Shown here: positions 16,286 to 25,140 of the stretch, in pieces
How the letters are laid out: each line of letters opens with the position of its first letter
Numbering within the stretch: the stretch's first letter is position 1
NCBI RefSeq assembly: GCF_007095465.1
Contig: NZ_SDGL01000002.1
Span: forward strand, 103,020 to 167,019
Direction: 5' to 3'
DNA: 64,000 nucleotides
Source of the DNA: Lactobacillus mulieris
Lineage (GTDB): Bacteria > Bacillota > Bacilli > Lactobacillales > Lactobacillaceae
Translations under genes and position numbers: made by a program
Notes under the pieces: generated by a model
What the model was told of the DNA's origin: nothing
The model's database searches: none
The model's input: the letters and a program-made list of their open reading frames with translations, nothing else

Positions 16286-16317
16286 ATATTAGAGAATGAT
16301 TGTGAATAATTTGTGAT
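16286..16317 (-). promoter_or_regulatory. Promoter and direct-repeat element of sRNA unit 3
   Basis: On the minus strand a perfect direct repeat TCACAA-N5-TCACAA lies eight bases upstream of TAATAT. The 11-bp periodicity places both hexamers on one helix face, as for OmpR-type response regulators. Confidence 0.5.
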
Positions 16318-16354
16318 GAAAAATAAGTAAAAATGTAAAAGATCTAGTATGAAA

Positions 16355-17230
16355 TTATGATTTTTCCAGAATATCCCATAATTTTTGCTCTTGTGTCTTA
16401 AAAAGATAATTTTTACGGGCAGCAGCAACTAAGATGAATTCAGGTTGATTTTTATCTAATAAAGGTAGGGCTACTAAGTTAGAATTATTTTCGATAGATA
16501 GTGAAGTTAACAAAGAAATACCTAATCCTTGCTCAATTAAAGATTTTACGATGGTTACGTCTGGACTGTTATAAATGGTTTTAATATTAATTTGATTAGC
16601 TTCTTTTAATTGTTTTAAAGCTGCACTATGGATAAAGTCATTAGTTAAATCTATAAAGTTTTCGTTCTCTAAGTCTTTAAAAAAGATACCTTTCTTTTTA
16701 GCGAGTGGATGATTTTTATTTACGATTATTTCCATTGGAAACTTTTTTAAGACGGTTAATTTTAAATCAGGATTATTGGCAACTTGCATAGTACCTAACA
16801 AAGCAATATTAATTTGACCATCTAAGAGCATTTGCTTTAATTCATGAGAACCATGTTCTTGAACATTTAAATGTTTTAAAATATTAGCTTTTAATAATTT
16901 ACCAGCAATTTTTGGAAAATATTCATCACCTATTATAGGAGGTAAACCAAATAAAATATCTTCACTTAGATGCTGATTTATTTCAGTTTGAGCTACTTCA
17001 ATTTCTTTGAGAATCTTTTTTACATGTTCATCAAATTGCATTCCTATATTTGTAACGTTTACGCTCTTATGTGATTGATCTCTAATGAAAAAAGTTGTTC
17101 CAAATTCTGTTTCAAGTCGTTTGATTGCTGCGGTAATAGTAGGCTGTGTTACTCCGAAACTATCAGCAGTTTTGGTATAGCTTTTTTGATTTACTAATTC
17201 ATGAAAATATTTTAAATCTTGTAAGTTCAT
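16355..17230 (-). CDS. mleR: LysR-family regulator of malolactic fermentation (MleR)
   Basis: 291-residue regulator with an N-terminal winged HTH (about 1-60: FHELVNQKSYTKTADSFGVTQPTITAAIKRLE) and a periplasmic-binding-like effector domain (about 90-290). It is transcribed away from the malolactic enzyme gene, the classical arrangement in which a LysR activator controls its divergent neighbour, here with L-malate as probable co-inducer. GAGGTGA precedes the ATG at 17230. The assignment as MleR rests on this position; the protein alone would only say LysR family. Confidence 0.85.
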   Translation of the reverse strand: MNLQDLKYFHELVNQKSYTKTADSFGVTQPTITAAIKRLETEFGTTFFIRDQSHKSVNVTNIGMQFDEHVKKILKEIEVAQTEINQHLSEDILFGLPPIIGDEYFPKIAGKLLKANILKHLNVQEHGSHELKQMLLDGQINIALLGTMQVANNPDLKLTVLKKFPMEIIVNKNHPLAKKKGIFFKDLENENFIDLTNDFIHSAALKQLKEANQINIKTIYNSPDVTIVKSLIEQGLGISLLTSLSIENNSNLVALPLLDKNQPEFILVAAARKNYLFKTQEQKLWDILEKS

Positions 17231-17365
17231 AGTTCACCTCATATAAATAAAATTTATCATATGCGCTTTTGTTGACAATAAATTGTTAAAGATAATACAC
17301 TTTGCTTGTAAACAAAATAAATAAGACAAGATCTTATAATCGTATTAAGAAAGGGCGGAGTATTT
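17231..17365 (+). promoter_or_regulatory. Divergent mleR-mleS control region
   Basis: The 135-bp gap holds TTGACA (17272-17277), a TATAAT box (17335-17340) 25 bases before mleS and a good ribosome site (AAAGGGCGGAG). No -35 box is well spaced from the TATAAT, consistent with activation by MleR. AATTTAT and ATAAATT arms (about 17251-17285) could be part of a LysR site. Confidence 0.4.
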
Positions 17366-18988
17366 ATGAAAACAATGGACATTATTCATAACCCATTTAA
17401 GAACAAAGGAACTGCTTTTACTGAAGAAGAACGTAGAAAGTTAGGCTTAATTGGTACCTTACCTGGCTCTGTTCAAACAATTGAACAACAAGCAAAAAGA
17501 GTATATGACCAATACAAAATTAGACCAGATGGTATGCAAAAGCGTAAGTTCTTGATGGAAGTTTTTAATACTAACCGTACTTTATTTTACTACGTATTAA
17601 GCCATCACATTGAAGAATTACTTCCTATTGTTTATGATCCAGTTATTGCACCAGCGATTGAACAATACAGTGAAATTTTCATGTTACCACAGGAAGCGGC
17701 TTTTCTTTCAATTGAACATCCTGAAGATATTGAAGAAAGCTTGAAAAATGCAGCCGATGGTCGTGATATTCGTTTAATTGTTGTTACAGATGCAGAAGGT
17801 ATTTTAGGTATTGGTGACTGGGGCGTAAATGGGGTTAATATTTCAGTTGGTAAGTTGATGATTTATACTGCAGCAGCTGGAATTAATCCAAGCCAAGTTT
17901 TACCAGTATCACTTGATGTAGGAACTAATAACCAAGAACTTATCCATGATCCATTATATTTAGGTTTAAAGAAGCCACGTGTAACTGGTAAGGAATACTA
18001 TGATATGGTTGATAAGTTTGTTGCAAGTGCACGCAAGCTTTTCCCAGATGTATATATTCACTTTGAAGATTTCGGTCGTGACAATGCGACTAAAATTTTA
18101 AATAAGTATCGTAATGAAATTCCAGTCTTTAATGATGATGTTCAAGGAACTGGGATTGTATCACTTGCTGGAGTACTGGGTGCATTAGAAATTTCAGGTC
18201 AAAAGATTACTGATCAAAGATTCTTAACTTTTGGTGCAGGAACTGCGGGCATGGGTATTGCTAACTTGCTCTGTAAAGAACTGCAATTACAAGGGTTAAG
18301 TGAAGAAGAAGCTAAAAAGCACTTCTACTTGGTTGATAAACAAGGTTTATTGTTTGACGATACTGAAGGATTAACTCCTGAACAAAAACCATTTACGCGC
18401 TCACGTGACGAATTTGACAATAGCGAAGAATTGACTAACTTAGAAGCAGTTATTAAAGCAGTTCATCCTACTGTTATGATTGGGACTTCAACTACACCAG
18501 GAGCATTTACTGAAGGAGCTATTCGTGAAATGGCTGCCCATACTGAGCGTCCAATTATTTTCCCAATCTCCAATCCAACAAGATTAATTGAAGCAATGCC
18601 AAAAGATTTGCTTGAATGGACGGATGGGAAAGCTTTAATTGCAACTGGAATTCCCGTAGAGGATGTTGAATATAAGGGTGTAAGTTATGCAATTGGACAA
18701 GCTAATAATGCATTGATTTACCCAGGTGTAGGATTAGGAGTTTTGGCTTCAAAAGCTCGGTTAGTAAACGATCAAATGATTTCTGCAGCTGCTCACTCAT
18801 TAGGCGGAATTGTTGATACAACAAAGCCAGGAGCAGCGGTATTACCACCTGTAAGTAAGATTCATGAATTTACTAAAACTGTTGCTAAAGCAGTTGCTCA
18901 ATCAGCAATTGATCAAGGTTTAGCTGATCCAGATATTACTGATGCTGAAAAGGCAATTGAAGCAATTAAATGGGAAGCAAAATATTAA
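17366..18988 (+). CDS. mleS: Malolactic enzyme MleS
   Basis: 540-residue cytoplasmic enzyme that decarboxylates L-malate to L-lactate and CO2 with NAD+ and Mn2+, generating proton motive force and raising pH. It belongs to the malic enzyme family: N-terminal malic domain (about 80-270) with [17 protein letters not shown], the metal-binding FNDDVQGTG segment (about 245), and the NAD-binding domain with [14 protein letters not shown]. Length and the start [11 protein letters not shown] agree with lactic acid bacterial malolactic enzymes rather than with malic enzyme MaeE. No malate permease gene (mleP) follows; a strong terminator does. Confidence 0.95.
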   Translation: MKTMDIIHNPFKNKGTAFTEEERRKLGLIGTLPGSVQTIEQQAKRVYDQYKIRPDGMQKRKFLMEVFNTNRTLFYYVLSHHIEELLPIVYDPVIAPAIEQYSEIFMLPQEAAFLSIEHPEDIEESLKNAADGRDIRLIVVTDAEGILGIGDWGVNGVNISVGKLMIYTAAAGINPSQVLPVSLDVGTNNQELIHDPLYLGLKKPRVTGKEYYDMVDKFVASARKLFPDVYIHFEDFGRDNATKILNKYRNEIPVFNDDVQGTGIVSLAGVLGALEISGQKITDQRFLTFGAGTAGMGIANLLCKELQLQGLSEEEAKKHFYLVDKQGLLFDDTEGLTPEQKPFTRSRDEFDNSEELTNLEAVIKAVHPTVMIGTSTTPGAFTEGAIREMAAHTERPIIFPISNPTRLIEAMPKDLLEWTDGKALIATGIPVEDVEYKGVSYAIGQANNALIYPGVGLGVLASKARLVNDQMISAAAHSLGGIVDTTKPGAAVLPPVSKIHEFTKTVAKAVAQSAIDQGLADPDITDAEKAIEAIKWEAKY

Positions 18989-19003
18989 TACATAAAAAGG
19001 ATT

Positions 19004-19038
19004 AAAGATTCTCGTTTTTATGCGAGAATCTTTTTTTT
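19004..19038 (+). terminator. Terminator of mleS
   Basis: An 11-bp perfect stem AAAGATTCTCG / CGAGAATCTTT (19004-19014 with 19023-19033) followed by eight T residues. Confidence 0.92.
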
Positions 19039-19047
19039 ATAATTAGG

Positions 19048-19075
19048 TATAATAGGGAGGATTAGTTTAAAGGAT
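19048..19075 (+). promoter_or_regulatory. Possible promoter of the dlt region
   Basis: TATAAT (19048-19053) lies just behind the mleS terminator, followed by GGGAGG and AAAGGA. A -35 hexamer is not recognisable at the correct spacing. Confidence 0.4.
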
Positions 19076-20230
19076 GTGAAAGGGATGCTAAAATGGCTCA
19101 AAAAAGTTTTTCGTATATTCTTTTTGTGCCTGATATTGTTGGGAAGTTTTTATGGAGCTTATTACTTATATCAAAGATATGAACGTTATAAAACTTATGA
19201 AACGTTATTAGCTAAAAGACCAACGTTAAAGAAAGCTAAAGATGGTACAAGTATTAGTGCAGCTTGGTATAAAGAAAAAGAATTTGAGAAAAAATTATCC
19301 AAAAAATATCCATGGATTTATACTCTTTCATTTGATACGCCTGCTTTGACATATGTAGGAAGAAATATAGCTATTCCTGGTTTGGTTTCTACAAAAGCTT
19401 ATGATTTTTCAAAGAAGAAAATGGATTTAGCTACTAATATGACGCCTCAAGGGATAGCTTTTGCAGATAAATATATGTTGATTTCAGCTTATGATGGCTT
19501 GCATAAGCATAATTCTGTAATTTGGGTATTAAATAAACAAACAGGTAAATATATCAAAACTTTGCAAATAAAAGGCAGACCGCATTTGGGTGGAATAGCT
19601 TATGACCCAGTTGCTAAAAATATTTGGGTAACAAGTTCACTTGATGGAGAATCTGCTTTGGCCTCTTTTTCATTAAAGGAATTAAAGAACAATAAAGGAA
19701 AAAGACCAGTTAAGTATAATAACCAAATGGCCTTACCTGGTATATCACGTGCTTCAACAGTTACTTATTTTGATAATCAATTATTTGTTGGCTTTTTCAA
19801 TATGTATGAAAAGGGAACAGTTTCGGGATATACAATTGCTAGAAGTGGCAATTTTAAAGGGTCAATTACTACTGATGAGATTAAGGCAAGTACAGGTTCT
19901 GCTGCTTGGTCAACAGCAACAGGATCAACTAGCATGGATAAGCAAATTCAGGGAATAGCTTTTTATCAAGATAAAATATTTTTAAGTCAATCATATGGTA
20001 GTCAAAATTCTAAACTTTATATTTTTCCAGTATCTGCTTTAAATTCGCTTGATGAAAAAAATGCCGAAAGAGTAATTGAGTTACCGCCATACTTAGAACA
20101 AATTACCGTTGAAAATGGACAATTAATTTGTTTATTTGAATCAGGATCAAAAAATTATGCTCGTTCACAAATTATGATTATGGATAGAACACTATCATTA
20201 AATATAAATGCACTGTTTTCTAGTTACTAG
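19076..20230 (+). CDS. Membrane-anchored beta-propeller-like protein
   Basis: 384-residue protein with one N-terminal membrane helix (about 10-30) and a large extracellular part. Repeated stretches such as MTPQGIAFADKYMLISAY, GGIAYDPVAKNIWVTSS and IQGIAFYQDKIFLSQSYG look like blades of a beta-propeller of the YncE/SMP-30 type. No catalytic residues can be named. The start is a GTG at 19076 with AAAGGA immediately upstream; the ATG at 19085 is an alternative. It heads a co-oriented series leading to dltX-dltABCD, so a role at the cell surface near teichoic acid modification is possible (inference). Confidence 0.75.
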   Translation: MKGMLKWLKKVFRIFFLCLILLGSFYGAYYLYQRYERYKTYETLLAKRPTLKKAKDGTSISAAWYKEKEFEKKLSKKYPWIYTLSFDTPALTYVGRNIAIPGLVSTKAYDFSKKKMDLATNMTPQGIAFADKYMLISAYDGLHKHNSVIWVLNKQTGKYIKTLQIKGRPHLGGIAYDPVAKNIWVTSSLDGESALASFSLKELKNNKGKRPVKYNNQMALPGISRASTVTYFDNQLFVGFFNMYEKGTVSGYTIARSGNFKGSITTDEIKASTGSAAWSTATGSTSMDKQIQGIAFYQDKIFLSQSYGSQNSKLYIFPVSALNSLDEKNAERVIELPPYLEQITVENGQLICLFESGSKNYARSQIMIMDRTLSLNINALFSSY

Positions 20231-20258
20231 AATTTAATAATGTAGAAAGTAAGAAAAA

Positions 20259-20558
20259 ATGGATAAGACTGTAAAGAAAAAAGTACTTTTTTTAACTAAA
20301 TTATCTGGCTGGTTGTGTTTTTTCCCGATAGCTTTTTTCTGGGAATTATATTTATGGGGCTATGAACCTAGCTTCTTTTTGCTAGGGATGATGGGAATTA
20401 TTTTGGTATTTGCTTTGGTTTTGTTACTAAGTGATGTAACAGAACTCTGTTATAATAGGAATCGAATGCGAAGATGGATGATATTTGCAGCCGTTTTTGT
20501 ATCAGTTTTAGTTGCAGTACCACTTTATTTTGCAATGCGAAAACTTCCAAAAAAGTAA
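20259..20558 (+). CDS. Small membrane protein of unknown function
   Basis: 99-residue protein with about three hydrophobic segments (roughly 12-32, 36-58, 71-91) and a basic cytosolic loop NRNRMRRW between the last two. No family is recognised. It lies 28 bases after the propeller-like gene and before dltX, in the same direction, and its AAAGTAAG ribosome site is weak. Composition is that of a genuine small membrane protein, not of random sequence. Confidence 0.65.
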   Translation: MDKTVKKKVLFLTKLSGWLCFFPIAFFWELYLWGYEPSFFLLGMMGIILVFALVLLLSDVTELCYNRNRMRRWMIFAAVFVSVLVAVPLYFAMRKLPKK

Positions 20559-20650
20559 CAGATACTAAATATTTGTAAAGAAGCTTGCGTATATCGATAT
20601 AATTTGTAAAATTGTTGTAATATAATATGCAGAATGTTAGGGGTGAACTG

Positions 20651-20812
20651 ATGAAAAAAATAGAAGAAACAGAAAAGAAGCCATCTAAAGGTAAAGCTAT
20701 AACTAGTTTTGTGTTGAGAACTATTTTTTATTTTGTAGTTTTGTTGGCATTGATTTATTTATACGAATATAGCGGAATTGATTCAGTGCACTTTATTTAT
20801 AATGAATTTTAG
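20651..20812 (+). CDS. dltX: DltX, small membrane protein of the D-alanylation machinery
   Basis: 53-residue protein with a charged N-terminus (KKIEETEKKPSKGK), a single membrane helix (about 22-42) and the conserved tail ending in FIYNEF. This tail and the position directly upstream of dltA are the hallmarks of DltX, which helps DltB hand D-alanine across the membrane. The ATG at 20651 has GGGGTGA; an in-frame ATG eight codons upstream lacks a ribosome site. Fifteen bases separate it from dltA. Confidence 0.9.
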   Translation: MKKIEETEKKPSKGKAITSFVLRTIFYFVVLLALIYLYEYSGIDSVHFIYNEF

Positions 20813-20827
20813 TTAGAGGATTTTGCA

Positions 20828-22336
20828 GTGATTACTAATATTATTAAAAGAATAGATCAAATTGCGATTGAAGAGCCTGACAGAATTGCTTATGATTACT
20901 TGGGTACGACTAATACCTATGGGGAGTTGAAGCAACGCTCAGATGCTTGGGCATATAAAATTACTAATTTAAGAATTGAAAACAAAGCTCCAATTATGAT
21001 TTGGGGTGGTCAAACTTTTGAAATGGTTGCTTGTTTTTTGGGATGTGTAAAAGCAGGCCATGCTTATATTTCAATTGCTAGTTATTCTAATGCAGAACGT
21101 TTGACTATGATTCAAGATGTTTCAAAATCTCCATTAGTAATTGCAATTGATGAATTACCTAATATTGATTTGAGAGATTTACAGGTATTGAAACCAGAGG
21201 AAGTAGAGAATGGAAAATTTTCAGTTAATGAAGATAACTTTGTTAAAGATGATGAAAATTATTACATTATCTTTACTTCAGGTACTACTGGTAAACCTAA
21301 GGGAGTCCAAATTAGTCATAAAAACTTATTGAGTTTTGTCAATTGGGAATTATCTGACTATGCTTTGCCAGAAAATCCTAGTTTTTTAGCACAAGCACCA
21401 TATTCATTTGATTTGTCAGTAATGAGCTTATATCCAGCTTTAGTAAGTGCTGGTAAATTAGTGGTGTTGCCACATGATGTTACAGAAAACTTAGGGCAGT
21501 TGTTTACGACTTTGCCTAAGATGCAATTTAATGTTTGGGTTTCAACTCCATCATTTGCTCAAATGTGTTTCTTAGACCCTACTTTCAATGGTGATCATCA
21601 TAAAGAGCTAACACATTTCTTATTCTGTGGTGAGGAATTGACGCACAAGTGTGCTGAAACTTTACGGAAGAAATTCCCTAATAGTAAAATTTTTAATACG
21701 TATGGTCCAACTGAAGCGACTGTTGCTGTAACGCAAGTTGAAATTAATGATGAAATTTTGAGTAAGTATGACCGTTTACCAATTGGTAAAGTAAAGGAAG
21801 ATACTGAAATTACCATTGATGAAAGTAAAGGAGAAAAGCCTGGTCAAGGTGAATTAATAATTTCAGGACCTAGCGTTTCTAAAGGATATTTACATAATCC
21901 AGAAAAAACAGCAGCAGCTTTCTTTAAGACAGATGATAAGGCAAGTTATCGTACAGGAGATGCAGGTTTCTTCGATGGGGATATGCTCTTTTATCGGGGA
22001 AGAATTGATTTCCAAATTAAATTTAATGGTTATCGAATTGAGCTTGAAGAAATTAACTTCTATTTAAGCAAAAATGATTTAGTGCGTTATGGCGTTGTAG
22101 CTCCTAAATATGATAAAGAGCATAAAGTAAAACAATTAATTGCTCAAATCGAATTAAATGATGGTGTCAAAGATAAGTATTCTGAAGCAGAAATCACTAA
22201 ATTGATTCGTGAAGATTTAGCTAAAAATGTGATGCCATATATGATTCCACAGCGTTTTGTATATCGTGAAGATATGCCAATTTCACAAAATGGAAAAGTT
22301 GACATTAAGGCTGTAATTAAGGAGGTAAACGCTTGA
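20828..22336 (+). CDS. dltA: D-alanine--carrier protein ligase DltA
   Basis: 502-residue cytoplasmic adenylating enzyme that activates D-alanine with ATP and loads it on DltC. The ANL-family core shows FTSGTTGKPKG (about 149-159), NTYGPTEATVAV (about 290) and the C-terminal catalytic lysine in SQNGKVD (K490). The start is a GTG at 20828, with AGAGGA seven bases upstream. The gene ends in a 4-bp overlap with dltB, so both are translationally coupled. Confidence 0.96.
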   Translation: MITNIIKRIDQIAIEEPDRIAYDYLGTTNTYGELKQRSDAWAYKITNLRIENKAPIMIWGGQTFEMVACFLGCVKAGHAYISIASYSNAERLTMIQDVSKSPLVIAIDELPNIDLRDLQVLKPEEVENGKFSVNEDNFVKDDENYYIIFTSGTTGKPKGVQISHKNLLSFVNWELSDYALPENPSFLAQAPYSFDLSVMSLYPALVSAGKLVVLPHDVTENLGQLFTTLPKMQFNVWVSTPSFAQMCFLDPTFNGDHHKELTHFLFCGEELTHKCAETLRKKFPNSKIFNTYGPTEATVAVTQVEINDEILSKYDRLPIGKVKEDTEITIDESKGEKPGQGELIISGPSVSKGYLHNPEKTAAAFFKTDDKASYRTGDAGFFDGDMLFYRGRIDFQIKFNGYRIELEEINFYLSKNDLVRYGVVAPKYDKEHKVKQLIAQIELNDGVKDKYSEAEITKLIREDLAKNVMPYMIPQRFVYREDMPISQNGKVDIKAVIKEVNA

Positions 22337-23562
22337 TAAATTTACAACCATACAGTAATCCTCAGTATTTTGTGTTATTGTTAGGATTGCTGTTACCGTT
22401 AATTATTGGTTTGTATTTTGGCCGGCGTTTTAAAGTCTATGAAGCGATTTTTTCAATTGCTTTCTTAGTATTAACTTTTGGAGGAGATAAGTGGCAACAA
22501 GGGGTAACCTTGTTAGGCTATATCATTTATCAATTCTTAGTAACTTTTGGCTTCCAAAAGTATGTAAAAAATGGTGGCAAAAAAACAGGAATATTTAGTT
22601 TATTTGTTATTTTAGCCATAATTCCATTAACCATGGTTAAGGTAGCACCAGTAATTCCATCAAAGGAACCAATTACAATAGGTTTTTTGGGAATTTCTTA
22701 CTTAACTTTTAAGACTGTTCAAGTAATTATGGAATTACGAGATGGAACGATAAAAGAAGTTGACCCGGTTATGTACGCTCGCTTCTTGCTATTTTTCCCA
22801 GTAATTTCTTCAGGTCCTATTGATCGTTATCGAAGATTTGTTAAAGATTACAACGAAGCACCAAGTAGAGAAGAATACCTTAATAACTTGGAACTAGCTG
22901 TTAAATATCTTTTCCAAGGCTTTTTGTATAAGTTCGTTTTAGGATGGTTATTTGGAAGTTTTTGGTTACCACAACTTACTCAGGCTGCCATTATTAATGG
23001 AAAAATTAATGGTGGATTGCACTTGTCATGGGCGCTTTTAGGATATATGTACTGCTACAGTATGTATTTGTTCTTTGATTTTGCAGGATATTCTTTATTT
23101 GCGGTTTCAATTTCATATTTCATGGGTATAAGAACCCCTATGAACTTTAATAAGCCATTTAGTTCACCAAATATTAAAGAGTTTTGGAATAGATGGCATA
23201 TGACTTTATCATTTTGGTTTAGAGATTTTATCTTCATGCGTTTTACATTCTTTGCTATGAAGAAAAAACTGTTTAAAAACCGTATTCGCTTATCACAAGT
23301 AGCCTATTTAATTAACTTTTTGATTATGGGCTTTTGGCATGGAGTAACTTGGTATTATATTGTATATGGTATTTTCCATGCTTGCGCTATTATTATTAAT
23401 GATTATTGGCTAAGATTTAAGCGTAAGCATAAAAAGCAATTGCCAAGTAACAAATATACTAAAGCTTTGGCGATATTTATTACTTTTAATGTTGTATGTT
23501 TTAGTTTTTTGATTTTCTCAGGATTTTTAGACACCTTATGGTTCCATCCAATGCACCATTAG
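22333..23562 (+). CDS. dltB: DltB, MBOAT-family D-alanyl transfer protein
   Basis: 409-residue membrane O-acyltransferase with about 11 hydrophobic segments. It moves the D-alanyl group from DltC toward the outer face, where DltD and lipoteichoic acid receive it. The conserved MBOAT histidine is H336 in MGFWHGVTWYY. Initiation is at a TTG (22333) that overlaps the dltA stop codon and has a full AAGGAGG at optimal distance; no ATG competes nearby. Confidence 0.95.
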   Translation: MINLQPYSNPQYFVLLLGLLLPLIIGLYFGRRFKVYEAIFSIAFLVLTFGGDKWQQGVTLLGYIIYQFLVTFGFQKYVKNGGKKTGIFSLFVILAIIPLTMVKVAPVIPSKEPITIGFLGISYLTFKTVQVIMELRDGTIKEVDPVMYARFLLFFPVISSGPIDRYRRFVKDYNEAPSREEYLNNLELAVKYLFQGFLYKFVLGWLFGSFWLPQLTQAAIINGKINGGLHLSWALLGYMYCYSMYLFFDFAGYSLFAVSISYFMGIRTPMNFNKPFSSPNIKEFWNRWHMTLSFWFRDFIFMRFTFFAMKKKLFKNRIRLSQVAYLINFLIMGFWHGVTWYYIVYGIFHACAIIINDYWLRFKRKHKKQLPSNKYTKALAIFITFNVVCFSFLIFSGFLDTLWFHPMHH

Positions 23563-23591
23563 GAGTTACCTAGAAAGGAATGGATTTAATT

Positions 23592-23831
23592 ATGGATGCA
23601 AAAGAAGTTGTTTTAAATATTTTAGAAGATTTAACTGGTGAAGATTTAAGTGACCAAATGGATGAAAACATTTTTGACAATGGTTTATTAGATTCACTTG
23701 CTACTGTTCAAATGTTATTAAACTTACAAGAAGAAACTGGAATTCAAGTTCCTGTTTCAGAATTTAACCGTGAAGAATGGGACACTCCTAACAAGATTGT
23801 GGCAAAGGTAGAAAGTTTAGAAAATGACTAA
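23592..23831 (+). CDS. dltC: D-alanyl carrier protein DltC
   Basis: 79-residue acyl-carrier-like protein that bears D-alanine as a thioester on a phosphopantetheine arm. The attachment serine is S35 in GLLDSLATVQ. The C-terminal PVSEFNREEWDTPNKI block is typical of DltC. Two ATGs compete: the one at 23580 directly abuts AAAGGA, the one at 23592 is 12 bases away. The second gives the usual family length and was chosen. The 3' end overlaps dltD by eight bases. Confidence 0.94.
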   Translation: MDAKEVVLNILEDLTGEDLSDQMDENIFDNGLLDSLATVQMLLNLQEETGIQVPVSEFNREEWDTPNKIVAKVESLEND

Positions 23832-25140
23832 TAAAAGAAGACTGTGGCAAATCTTTGGCCCTGTCATCTGTGCGGTATTATTATTAATTGCAGTATTTCT
23901 TTTCCCTTGGGATAGAACTTATAGTGCAAATAGTATTTTTGAAGCAGCTACTTCGCAATCTGACCGTATTTTTAAAGGGCAAAGAATGAAGCAAGAAGCC
24001 TTATCAGGTAAGTATGTTCCATTTTTTGGCTCCAGTGAATTATCACGAATGGACTCACTCCACCCTAGTGTATTGGCATATAAGTATAATAGAAGCTATA
24101 CTCCATTTTTACTTGGTGGTGCAGAGAGCCAGTCTTTAGCTCATTTTTATGGAATGCAAGGAATCAAATCACAATTAACTAATAAAAAGGCTGTTGTGAT
24201 TATTTCACCACAATGGTTCACAAAAAAAGGGCAAGATAAAAATGCGTTTAGTTTATACTATTCGAATTTACAAGCAATTGATTTTCTATTAGATGCTAAA
24301 GATTCGGTGGCTACAAGATATGCAGCTCGTCGTCTTTTGCAAATGCCAAGTGGTAAGTCTAGTGAAACAGTTAAATATGCTTTGATGACTGTCGCATCGG
24401 GACAACCATTATCAGAAACTCAAAGATTAATATTGCAGATGCGAAGAAGAATCTTAGTTAACGAAGATACCTTCTTTAGTACATTCCAATTACCTGATCG
24501 AGTAAATAAGATTAAAATGCAGGCTAAATATTTACCAGATAAATATACAATTAAAGGTTTGACTGAAGTTGCAAATGCAGAAGGTAGCTTGCATACAACT
24601 AATAATAAGTTTGCAATTGACAATACTTTCTTCAAAACGCGTCTTAATAAAAAAGAATTGAAGAAATTAAAGGGAAGTCAAAAGCACTTTGATTATACTA
24701 AGTCTGTTGAGTATTCTGATTTTGAATTAATGCTCAAACAATTTGCGCATGAACATACAGATGTATTGTTCATTATTCCACCAATTAATGCCAAGTGGGC
24801 CAAGTATACTCACTTATCTGATAAGATGTATCAAAAGTCAGTTAAGAAAATTAAGTATCAACTTGTTAAGCAAGGATTCAATAATATAACTGATTTATCT
24901 AAAGATGGTGGAAAGAAATACTTTATGCAAGACACTATTCACTTAGGTTGGAATGGGTGGATTGCTGTTGATAAATCTGTTAAGCCATTTATGCAAAAGT
25001 CATATTCAAATGTAAATTATAAAATTGATAATTATTTCTTTACTAAGAGTTGGCAAAACAGAACTAAAGTAGAAAATATTAAAGTTAATAAGGCATCTAA
25101 CACAAATGTAGTACCTACAACGGGGTCAAAAAGCAAATAG
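23824..25140 (+). CDS. dltD: DltD, D-alanine transfer esterase/thioesterase
   Basis: 438-residue protein with one N-terminal membrane helix (about 8-28) and an extracellular SGNH-like hydrolase domain. It shows the FFGSSELSR block (nucleophile S70) and DTIHLGWNGW (D370, H373), the catalytic triad of DltD. It finishes D-alanyl transfer to teichoic acid. A Ser/Asn-rich C-terminal tail of about 40 residues follows the domain. The stop codon TAG shares its G with the GTG start of the next gene. Confidence 0.94.
   Translation: MTNKRRLWQIFGPVICAVLLLIAVFLFPWDRTYSANSIFEAATSQSDRIFKGQRMKQEALSGKYVPFFGSSELSRMDSLHPSVLAYKYNRSYTPFLLGGAESQSLAHFYGMQGIKSQLTNKKAVVIISPQWFTKKGQDKNAFSLYYSNLQAIDFLLDAKDSVATRYAARRLLQMPSGKSSETVKYALMTVASGQPLSETQRLILQMRRRILVNEDTFFSTFQLPDRVNKIKMQAKYLPDKYTIKGLTEVANAEGSLHTTNNKFAIDNTFFKTRLNKKELKKLKGSQKHFDYTKSVEYSDFELMLKQFAHEHTDVLFIIPPINAKWAKYTHLSDKMYQKSVKKIKYQLVKQGFNNITDLSKDGGKKYFMQDTIHLGWNGWIAVDKSVKPFMQKSYSNVNYKIDNYFFTKSWQNRTKVENIKVNKASNTNVVPTTGSKSK

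Noticed and set aside
15724..16295. Short plus-strand frames behind a strong GGAGGAG site in all three repeat units (22, 31 and 23 codons, with related endings such as CYGLYI and CYGSYI)
   Set aside because: Frames are not kept between units (units 2 and 3 differ by one-base indels that change the protein), whereas stems, loop and terminator polarity on the minus strand are kept. The apparent ribosome site is explained as the complement of the anti-Shine-Dalgarno loop. A dual-function or antisense peptide cannot be fully excluded.
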